From positions 1-35,732 of IMG/VR virus record IMGVR_UViG_3300034111_000256: DNA of 35,732 bases; one strand, 5' to 3'. This DNA is from a virus. Shown piece after piece: positions 30,155 to 35,732 of this stretch. Made by a program: the position numbers and the translations under genes. Position 1 is the stretch's first letter; each line of letters begins with the position of its first letter. The notes under the pieces were generated by a model. It had not been told where the DNA came from. It was given only the letters and a program-made list of their open reading frames with translations, and did no database searches.

Positions 30155-31371
30155 TCCTAGCGCCCGTTGGCGCTGGTAAGACTGCGATCACGTTAACTGC
30201 AATGACAGAAATGTTAGCAAACGGCCATGTTGGCCGATGGTTAGTGCTTGCACCCAAACGAGTTTGCACTGATGTTTGGAAGCAAGAGGGTCAAAAGTGG
30301 TGTCCTGAGTTTGACATAAGCATAGCCGTTGGGACGCCAGCGCAGCGCAAAGCCGCTTTTGATTCCGACGCTGACATTGTGGTGACGAACTATGACAATA
30401 TACCTAGCATTGATCCCACTGGTTTTGACGGTGTGGTTTTTGATGAGCTTACGCGACTAAAGAATCCTAGTGGAAAACGCTTTAAATACTTACTGAAAAT
30501 ACTTGACAAGTTCCACATACGCTGGGGCTTGACCGGATCGTTTACGTCTAACGGTCTTGAAGACGTGTTCGGCCAGTGCAAGGTCATTGACCAGAAGCTA
30601 TTAGGCCGCAGCAAGGGCGCGTTTTTACAACAATACTTCTACTGCATCAACCGCGAGTATCAGCAATGGGAGCCGCTGCCTGGCGCGCTCAACCACGTAA
30701 TGACCGCGATCAAACCAGCGACGTATGTGTTAGAGGCTGGCGAATATAAGGACAAGCTGCCGCCGCTCAACGTCGTCGAGTTGCGCTGCGACATGGATTT
30801 AGCGCCATATAATAAAATGAAGAAGGATTTTGTCCTTGAGTTAGGACAGACCATCACAGCGCCGACAGCGGCTGTTGTCACTCAGAAATTACAACAGCTC
30901 GCGGGCGGCTTTATTTACGGCGCTAACGGCGCGGAGTGGTTAGCTTCGCATAAGTTTGATCTATTAAGAGAAGTGCTAGAAGAAAACCAACACGCCAACA
31001 CAATTATTGTCTACAATTATAAAGAAGAACTAGCAGAATTAAAAAGACAATATCCACAACTCTCTACTATGGACGATGAAAATGTTGTTGACAAGTGGAA
31101 CAAAGGTGAACTTGAGCTTTTGGCCCTGCATCCAAAGAGCGCAGGGCACGGGCTGAACTTACAGTTCGGCGGCAACAAGATCATCTTTCTATCGCTGCCG
31201 TGGTCGCTTGAACTTTACGAACAGACCATCGGACGCTTGCACCGCAGCGGCCAGACAAAAGAAGTGTGGTGTTATGTTCTGATCTGTAATAAGACTATTG
31301 ACGAGCGCATCTACGCAAGTCTGCACGACAAGCGTTCGTTAGCGGAGTTAGCCTTAAATGAACTGGCGTGA
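30091..31371 (+). CDS. SNF2-like superfamily 2 helicase
   Basis: A 426-residue helicase. The motifs are: Q-like LRPYQHEA (3-10), Walker A PVGAGKT (25-31), DELT (118-121) in place of DEAH, LTGS (147-150), motif V HPKSAGHGLNL (347-357) and motif VI QTIGRLHRSGQ (378-388). All are present and in order, so it should use ATP to move on double-stranded DNA. The gene starts within the nuclease gene, with AGG upstream of the ATG. The compact size and VRR-NUC partner match phage replication or recombination cassettes. A role in removing bound proteins or restarting forks is an inference. Confidence 0.9.
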   Translation: MDLRPYQHEAADFLFCKDRAMILAPVGAGKTAITLTAMTEMLANGHVGRWLVLAPKRVCTDVWKQEGQKWCPEFDISIAVGTPAQRKAAFDSDADIVVTNYDNIPSIDPTGFDGVVFDELTRLKNPSGKRFKYLLKILDKFHIRWGLTGSFTSNGLEDVFGQCKVIDQKLLGRSKGAFLQQYFYCINREYQQWEPLPGALNHVMTAIKPATYVLEAGEYKDKLPPLNVVELRCDMDLAPYNKMKKDFVLELGQTITAPTAAVVTQKLQQLAGGFIYGANGAEWLASHKFDLLREVLEENQHANTIIVYNYKEELAELKRQYPQLSTMDDENVVDKWNKGELELLALHPKSAGHGLNLQFGGNKIIFLSLPWSLELYEQTIGRLHRSGQTKEVWCYVLICNKTIDERIYASLHDKRSLAELALNELA

Positions 31372-31591
31372 ATTGAATGAAGTCCTGACGGACTACACGG
31401 AACAAGAGGTATTGGATCTCTTGGAAGACGAGCGCAAGAACGCTCGGCGGTCTACGGTCATTATACGTTTGCATCAGCGTTACACGACGCTGCGGATGTT
31501 GCGTGAGCGAGCCGAACTAATAGGGGAAATAGATGAATCCGCACGATCTACTACAACAAGCCAGCGAAATTATCGGAGAGCGCGGGGCTGA
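31358..31591 (+). CDS. Small protein coupled to the helicase
   Basis: A 77-residue protein (MNWRELNEVLTDYTEQEVLD, then LLEDERKNARRSTVIIRLHQ). It starts within the last codons of the helicase gene, and its last 59 bases overlap the next gene. Helical and basic, it is of a type seen after SNF2 genes in phages. The function is unknown. The final 20 residues look like low-complexity read-through. Confidence 0.7.
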   Translation: MNWRELNEVLTDYTEQEVLDLLEDERKNARRSTVIIRLHQRYTTLRMLRERAELIGEIDESARSTTTSQRNYRRARG

Positions 31592-31982
31592 CTACGGTGG
31601 AATTGAAGATAATTTTCAGCTTATTGCTGATCTGGCATCTCTGCGTCTGGGCCGCGATATTCACCCCTTTGAGGTAGCGATTATCATGGTCTGCGTTAAG
31701 AACGCTCGCGCGTTTAGCAGCCCGACGCATATCGACAGCCGCCTTGACGCGATGAACTATGAAGCATTTGCGGCGATGTTTGCTAATGATTATGCAAATC
31801 AGAAGGCCGCGACTGGCGCTAACATCGGATACAAAAAGCGCGCGGATTTAAAACCCGCTAAGATTGAGCCGCTAAAGCCGACACGCCGCGCGGAGCTTGC
31901 CGTAATCGATGATAAACTGAGCCGTTTCGGTTCCGCGGAGCCGCCGCAGTTCAGCGGCAACAGCGCGTTGTTGAGCGACTGA
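31533..31982 (+). CDS. DUF6378-like phage protein
   Basis: A 149-residue protein. The N-terminal 85 residues (LQQASEIIGERGADYGGIED, FEVAIIMVCVKNARAFSSPT, HIDSRLDAMNYEAFAAM) match a widespread phage helical domain annotated as DUF6378, with conserved ERGADYG and D-x-x-x-Y motifs. The family is all-helical and may be related to nucleotide pyrophosphohydrolases, but activity is not shown. GGGGAAATAG precedes the ATG. The C-terminal 37 codons overlap the opposing lipoprotein gene. Confidence 0.78.
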   Translation: MNPHDLLQQASEIIGERGADYGGIEDNFQLIADLASLRLGRDIHPFEVAIIMVCVKNARAFSSPTHIDSRLDAMNYEAFAAMFANDYANQKAATGANIGYKKRADLKPAKIEPLKPTRRAELAVIDDKLSRFGSAEPPQFSGNSALLSD

Positions 31983-32093
31983 ATACTGAGTCAGGGGAGG
32001 ACAAGATCCTTCCCTGACTGTCTGGCAGCTAGAAAGTGCCGTTGTCGAGATCAGTAGCAGTATCGTCCACGGTTTTAGGGGCCATGACAACAT
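31872..32093 (-). CDS. Outer-membrane spanin-type lipoprotein (Rz1-like)
   Basis: A 73-residue protein with a signal peptide (TILLLISTTALSS) ending at the lipobox LSSC (C23). The mature part has CPPLTQYSVAQQRAVAAELR and FIIDYGKLRAAC, patterns common in phage outer-membrane spanins. It starts inside the membrane protein at 32029-32241 in another frame, the classic nested Rz/Rz1 arrangement. Together the pair should bridge inner and outer membrane and fuse them in the last step of lysis. Its 3' end lies over the opposing DUF6378-like gene for 111 bases. Confidence 0.75.
   Translation of the reverse strand: MLSWPLKPWTILLLISTTALSSCQTVREGSCPPLTQYSVAQQRAVAAELRRLRGTETAQFIIDYGKLRAACRL
31989..32019. 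terminator. Strong hairpin between convergent operons
   Basis: AGTCAGGGGAGG pairs with CCTTCCCTGACT (12 bp, one G-U in the plus-strand RNA) around a seven-base loop, starting seven bases after the plus-strand operon stop. Neither strand has a T run after it, so it may stabilise ends or stop transcription only partly. It also lies within the lipoprotein coding sequence. Confidence 0.45.
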
Positions 32094-32241
32094 TGGTTTG
32101 TTGCGCTTTCAGTTTAGCTTGCAGGTCTGCACGGCGTAGGACTTCCTCGCGCCGCCCGCGATCATAAGCGTCGGCGGTCAACATCTTAACCGCTGCGTAA
32201 AGAACAACTAAGAGTATGCCGACTAGAATAGCAGTCGTCAT
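32029..32241 (-). CDS. Inner-membrane spanin-type protein (Rz-like)
   Basis: A 70-residue protein with one N-terminal transmembrane helix (residues 4-19, AILVGILLVVLYAAVK) and a charged helical periplasmic part (RGRREEVLRRADLQAKLKAQ). It is shorter than lambda Rz (153), but the topology and the overlapping lipoprotein gene fit an inner-membrane spanin. The ATG overlaps the holin-like stop as ATGA. Confidence 0.65.
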   Translation of the reverse strand: MTTAILVGILLVVLYAAVKMLTADAYDRGRREEVLRRADLQAKLKAQQTNVVMAPKTVDDTATDLDNGTF

Positions 32242-32402
32242 GCGCCGCCAGTCACGTTAAAATCTTTAGCGCCGATAAGACCGATGGCAACAAGCGCTGC
32301 TTGCAACGAAGACCAGTCGAGCGTTTTGGTTTGCCAAGCGTTGAAGAGGACGCCGATAAGAGTAATGACGCCAGGGATCGTGGTTTTCCAATTCTTAATC
32401 AT
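32238..32402 (-). CDS. Holin-like small membrane protein
   Basis: A 54-residue protein: MIKNWKTTIPGVITLIGVLF, NAWQTKTLDWSSLQAALVAI, GLIGAKDF. It has two hydrophobic segments (about 9-22 and 31-45) separated by a short polar turn, as in many small class II-like phage holins. AGGAGG lies upstream of the ATG. Placed between endolysin and spanins, it is the best holin candidate. Confidence 0.7.
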   Translation of the reverse strand: MIKNWKTTIPGVITLIGVLFNAWQTKTLDWSSLQAALVAIGLIGAKDFNVTGGA

Positions 32403-32503
32403 TCGAGTGTCCTCCTAAAATAAATGCCAAGCATAAATGCTAGTTTTGCACCGTATGAAATCGAAGCGGCAAACGCGACGATATATACAATTCTATCCAA
32501 CAA
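32399..32503 (-). CDS. Possible small membrane protein between endolysin and holin
   Basis: A 34-residue frame beginning at TTG (or a second TTG three bases on) at the end of the endolysin gene: LLDRIVYIVAFAASISYGAK, then LAFMLGIYFRRTLE. One transmembrane helix with a positively charged end is predicted. Its TGA overlaps the holin ATG. The TTG start has no obvious ribosome-binding site and would rely on coupling. It could be an antiholin or simply a coupling sequence. Confidence 0.4.
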   Translation of the reverse strand: MLDRIVYIVAFAASISYGAKLAFMLGIYFRRTLE

Positions 32504-32996
32504 GCGAGAGTATCTGCGCTTTAACGTCAGCGATACGTGCAGACCAGCCTTTGCCAAACGTAGACCAGATCGACAACGACTGCATGAACGCCAACCGCTT
32601 GTTCGTGACGGTCATCGCCACATAGGTCTTGGTAGCTTGGATGGTTGCAGGGCCGATCACGCCGTCTTGCGTAACGCCGACAACGGCCTGTAGTGTCTTA
32701 GCTGCACGGCTTACGCCGGAATTGACAGCAAAGTCGAACACAGCAAAATCAACGCCAGCGGGCAAAAGATCTCCAGAAATACGATCCCAGTATAGGTTCT
32801 TGTAAATCGCCGCAACTTCCGAATCAGCAATAGCGCGCACGCTTTGCGTTGGGAGATTCTGCGATTTGCGCCAATTATCATAGACCGCTTGCGTAACGCC
32901 CTTATTCGTCGGGCCGCCTGGATCTTTTGGATGGTCAACGTAGCCGCCCTCGTATTTGAGAACCTGCTTTAGCGCCTGTGGATAGTTCTCTTTCAT
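32493..32996 (-). CDS. Endolysin, glycoside hydrolase family 108
   Basis: A 167-residue muramidase. The N-terminal motif EGGYVDHPKDPGGPTNKGVT (residues 16-35) carries the catalytic Glu16 of this family. The GVTQDGVIGPATIQ segment (107-120) is the peptidoglycan-binding-like C-terminal part. It has no signal peptide, so it should need the holin to reach the cell wall. It overlaps both neighbours and is coupled to the upstream membrane protein by ATGA. Confidence 0.92.
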   Translation of the reverse strand: MKENYPQALKQVLKYEGGYVDHPKDPGGPTNKGVTQAVYDNWRKSQNLPTQSVRAIADSEVAAIYKNLYWDRISGDLLPAGVDFAVFDFAVNSGVSRAAKTLQAVVGVTQDGVIGPATIQATKTYVAMTVTNKRLAFMQSLSIWSTFGKGWSARIADVKAQILSLVG

Positions 32997-33259
32997 CTGT
33001 CTGCTTTCTGGCTCACAAGATCTCGAATCGTATCGAGTTTTGCAAACACTTGATTGAGCACGGTATTAAATTCTTCGCGTGTAATGTAACGACCAGCGAC
33101 AAGCACCTCGATCTCACCAACCTTCTCGGCTAGTTCTTTATCCGCTGCTTGCAAGTCTTTGACAGCGCCCCAGACGGTATTCAATACCCATCCGCCTAGG
33201 ACGCCGATGATTCCAACGGCCACGTCAAAAAACACTTGATATTCAGCCATTGGTGTCAT
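32993..33259 (-). CDS. Membrane-anchored coiled-coil protein
   Basis: An 88-residue protein with an N-terminal transmembrane helix (residues about 10-31, FFDVAVGIIGVLGGWVLNTV) followed by a coiled coil (DLQAADKELAEKVGEIEVLV, then KLDTIRDLVSQKADR). This topology is common in phage lysis modules, where such proteins serve as holins, holin regulators or accessory spanins. A second ATG (MAEYQ) three codons on is possible. It immediately precedes the endolysin gene. Confidence 0.65.
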   Translation of the reverse strand: MTPMAEYQVFFDVAVGIIGVLGGWVLNTVWGAVKDLQAADKELAEKVGEIEVLVAGRYITREEFNTVLNQVFAKLDTIRDLVSQKADR

Positions 33260-35732
33260 CTCGCCATCGCATTTCGGTTTTCGGGGTATAACGCATTTTG
33301 TGTTGTTACTGCCCCCGTAATGGCGGCGCGACCTAAAGTCCGTCGAGTTGATTCAGGTGGTTTAGGTATAGCCTTTTGTGCGGCGCGTTTAGCTGCGCGA
33401 TCAATCATATCAGCAAATCTATCGGGGTTTTTTATCATCGCATCGGCGATAATCGCTGATGTCTTACGGTCAGCAAAATTCTGATACGCGGAGTAAAATT
33501 TTTCCATAAACGTAGCTTTACGATCTAAAAATCCTTTAAATGCTGATCTAGGAATACCGGCTTCTTCGGCTTCTTCAGTTACCGCTTTAAACGCGGTAGG
33601 TGCTGGACGCACTTGAGCAAGTCTTTCAGCTTTATCTAACCGAGCTAATTCATCCGCTACTACTTTAAGATCGGTAAGTTGTTCCTGTGGAAAAGTGTCG
33701 GCTAGTTTAATAACCATTTTACCATCAGGCACAGGTGCGGCTTTAGCTACTTCCTCCAGCGCTTTTTGATTAGCAGCTAAATTTGTCAAACGCATGTAAT
33801 CATCGCGCCCAATCGCCATGCGGATTGTATCGTTATTATTACGTAAATATTCTAGCGCAGCGTCAGGCTTCTTGGTTCCAATAAAGCTAATAGCGCGGTC
33901 TATTATCTCTTTATTGAACGCTTCGCGGGCTGGGCCTTCCAGCCGCTGCGTTAACTCGCCCATAAGTCGCTTATCGTCAAGCGCTGCCGTCGTAAGCGCC
34001 TTTGCGTCCGCGAAACCGCGAACTTTTGCGGCACTGTTGGTAAGTTCATCTAAACCAGTCATCAGCCGCTGCGCTTCGGCACGGACAGGGCCGAACACTT
34101 CGTTAGCGTCTATACCCATGATCTCTAATTGACGGGCGCGCTTACCAACAAAACTATCAATCTTGCTAGGATCTATCGCGCCAGTCGTAAAATCAATCGC
34201 ATCTGCGCGGGCAATATCCTGAAGGCCGCTTGTCATGGCTTGACGCGCTACGGCGTCGTTACCAAATGTTGCCGCAAACTGCGCGGCATTATCTTCATTG
34301 GCCAAAAATGTATCGACAGTCTTACTAGGTAAAAGACCGCTTTGATTTTTCTTTGTCGTGCGTAAGATATCAGTAACGATACCCTGTCTGTAACGCGGGA
34401 CAAATTCTTGACGATAAGTGTTCAGCGCGTTCTCATACTGAAATTTAGCTTGTTCAGGTATGGCGCGGGTGTATCTGATGGTTGTGTCAATAGCGTCGTG
34501 CAGCTCATGTAGATCGCCCATTGGCCTACCAGCGGATTGCGCGGCAGCAATGTCTTTATTCACAGACTTACGAACGCGGTCTAGCTCACGCAAAGTAGCG
34601 CCGCGTTGTAGATTGTTAAGATCTCTAACAGTTCTTGTTGCAACGCCTAACGGCACATCAGCTAACCGACCGCCAAGAATATTTTCAGCCGTTTGTATAA
34701 CACCGCGCGTATCAATCCGTCTGTTACCGGCGGTTCTAAAAGCGGTTTCATATAAAGGCGTAATGCGCTGCTCACGGAAAGCATCGCGTGTCTCACCAAG
34801 ACGCTGACTTAACGCCTCTCCTGGCGCGAGCTGACCTGTAGCGGGCAGCATCTCACCTGTAGCGCCGAGCGCCTGACGACCCGCAGCCTCTTCAGTCGCG
34901 TATTGACGCAACAACTGATTGCGCGTCTCGCTTAACTGCGCGCGAGCTTGCGGCGACATCGCCATGCCTTGTTGCTGTATCTGCGCGTCAATTCGTGCAA
35001 GCTGATCTTGAATAGCCTGCAACCGCGTCTGTTGTGCAATTAACGCTTCTCGCCCCGCTGGCGTAGATACAGAGGAAAGACTTGCTTCGCGGGCGGCTAA
35101 TCTAGGCTCATACCGTTCAGCTTCAGCTAATCGCTGGCCCACTGTAGCTGTTGGAGCGCCCGGAGTTACAGGAACATTAGCCCGAACCGCAGCCGAAACT
35201 GCATTAGGGTCAGTCATTATGTCGCCGTATAACTGATTCTCTACAACTCGTTCAGCCGCGCGCTGACTAAATGGCGCGAGCACAGAAGGCCCAGCGCGCT
35301 CCATTATAGCGCCAACGCCACGCACACCCAATTCAGGTATGGCCGCAGGGCTTGTCATACGCGACATTGTTGACAGCGCACCGCTACCAGATAAACCCCC
35401 GATACCGCCTGTAAGAGCCGACACGCCAGCCAACGCACCAAAAGGATCTTGTTTAGCAAATGTCGCGCCGCGTTCAATAGCCTCAACGGGACTCATAACA
35501 GCGCGGTTTATTTCACGCGATACGGCTGAAGGAATTTGTTGTATTCCTTTCAACGCGGCTGCGCGGCCCTCCGGCGTTGTAAGGCCAATAAGCCCTTCAG
35601 CTATGTCATATCCTTTTGCACCAAGTCCTACGGCGCTTTCAGGTATATTTTCTATAGCTTCGCCCATACCACCGACAAATTCTTCGGGAGAAATGGCTAG
35701 TCTTTCAGCAACATTAACAAGTTTCTTACCCA
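33256..35732 (-). CDS. Large ejection-type internal virion protein (runs off the right edge)
   Basis: The frame is open from the right edge and encodes 824 complete residues to its stop. The first internal ATG gives an 803-residue product, but upstream in-frame sequence (GKKLVNVAERLAISPEEFVG) continues without a stop to the edge, so the true start is likely further upstream. It has a Gly/Ala-rich, weakly hydrophobic segment (residues 60-110 of the internal-ATG form, AGVSALTGGIGGLSGSGALS), then long helical coiled-coil-like regions rich in Ala, Arg and Gln. Size, composition and position between ejection-type and lysis genes fit a podovirus internal protein released with the DNA. On a circular map it joins the frame at 1-460. 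No enzymatic motif is seen. Confidence 0.82.
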   Translation of the reverse strand, partial: GKKLVNVAERLAISPEEFVGGMGEAIENIPESAVGLGAKGYDIAEGLIGLTTPEGRAAALKGIQQIPSAVSREINRAVMSPVEAIERGATFAKQDPFGALAGVSALTGGIGGLSGSGALSTMSRMTSPAAIPELGVRGVGAIMERAGPSVLAPFSQRAAERVVENQLYGDIMTDPNAVSAAVRANVPVTPGAPTATVGQRLAEAERYEPRLAAREASLSSVSTPAGREALIAQQTRLQAIQDQLARIDAQIQQQGMAMSPQARAQLSETRNQLLRQYATEEAAGRQALGATGEMLPATGQLAPGEALSQRLGETRDAFREQRITPLYETAFRTAGNRRIDTRGVIQTAENILGGRLADVPLGVATRTVRDLNNLQRGATLRELDRVRKSVNKDIAAAQSAGRPMGDLHELHDAIDTTIRYTRAIPEQAKFQYENALNTYRQEFVPRYRQGIVTDILRTTKKNQSGLLPSKTVDTFLANEDNAAQFAATFGNDAVARQAMTSGLQDIARADAIDFTTGAIDPSKIDSFVGKRARQLEIMGIDANEVFGPVRAEAQRLMTGLDELTNSAAKVRGFADAKALTTAALDDKRLMGELTQRLEGPAREAFNKEIIDRAISFIGTKKPDAALEYLRNNNDTIRMAIGRDDYMRLTNLAANQKALEEVAKAAPVPDGKMVIKLADTFPQEQLTDLKVVADELARLDKAERLAQVRPAPTAFKAVTEEAEEAGIPRSAFKGFLDRKATFMEKFYSAYQNFADRKTSAIIADAMIKNPDRFADMIDRAAKRAAQKAIPKPPESTRRTLGRAAITGAVTTQNALYPENRNAMAR

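Noticed and set aside
29831-31371. Bacterial defence system made of VRR-NUC and SNF2 helicase
   Set aside because: The pair is typical of phage replication cassettes and sits among replication genes, with no extra defence component.
1-35732. Integrase, excisionase, repressor or attachment site
   Set aside because: No tyrosine or serine recombinase motif was seen in any frame, and no tRNA-like attachment sequence was noticed.
1-35732. tRNA or other structured RNA genes
   Set aside because: No cloverleaf with conserved T-loop and CCA-side pattern was found by eye; a covariance search would be needed to exclude one fully.

Overview
The window reads as a tailed-phage genome with a P22-like (podovirus-type) virion. 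The portal, coat, tail-adaptor (gp4-like) and tail-hub (gp10-like) proteins are all recognisable, and no tail tube, sheath or tape-measure gene of a long-tailed phage is visible. The host is probably Gram-negative: the lysis cassette ends in an overlapping inner-membrane/outer-membrane-lipoprotein pair of spanin type. No integrase, repressor, RNA polymerase, tRNA or CRISPR array was found, so the phage looks virulent and dependent on host transcription. The window may be the complete genome joined at an arbitrary point. The minus-strand reading frame leaving the left edge continues in frame, without a stop, into the frame entering at the right edge, giving one protein of about 978 residues.

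Layout. (1) Positions 1-18344, minus strand: virion and packaging genes. In transcription order these are small and large terminase, three tiny lysine-rich proteins, portal, a DUF5856-like protein, a host-recognition cassette (large fibre and accessory genes), scaffold, major capsid protein, two beta-rich head proteins, a small protein, gp4-like adaptor, gp10-like hub, a jelly-roll-like protein, a second fibre, a small Cys protein and the ejection-type proteins. Three hairpins with ultra-stable tetraloops punctuate the head genes. (2) 18345-18911: a gene-free divergent region with TTAGGGC repeats, a 20-bp inverted repeat and a perfect DnaA box, the best candidate origin and control region. (3) 18912-21337, plus strand: an early-type operon of about ten small, tightly overlapping genes. 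It ends with a stand-alone DnaA domain-IV-like protein and an intrinsic terminator. (4) 21377-21986: a short region of small genes in both directions. (5) 21992-29765, minus strand: replication genes (Cas4/RecB-like nuclease, a probable DNA-binding protein, a small HTH protein, several unknowns, family A DNA polymerase, primase-helicase). (6) 29831-31982, plus strand: VRR-NUC nuclease, SNF2-like helicase, a small protein and a DUF6378-like protein. (7) 31872-33259, minus strand: lysis genes (coiled-coil membrane protein, GH108 endolysin, one or two small membrane proteins/holin, overlapping spanins), downstream of the large ejection protein.

How it fits together. The early operon probably supplies regulators and a DnaA-box-binding protein. 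The replication modules supply primer synthesis and unwinding, a polymerase with proofreading, and recombination nucleases. The late minus-strand operon builds a P22-type head and short tail with two receptor-binding fibres. Nearly all neighbouring genes overlap as ATGA, TAATG or TGATG, so translational coupling is likely throughout. Several small genes listed here were found by reading frames directly: 15861-16016, 16016-16165, 9530-9664, 18912-19013, 20131-20271, 26437-26607, 32238-32402 and 32399-32503.
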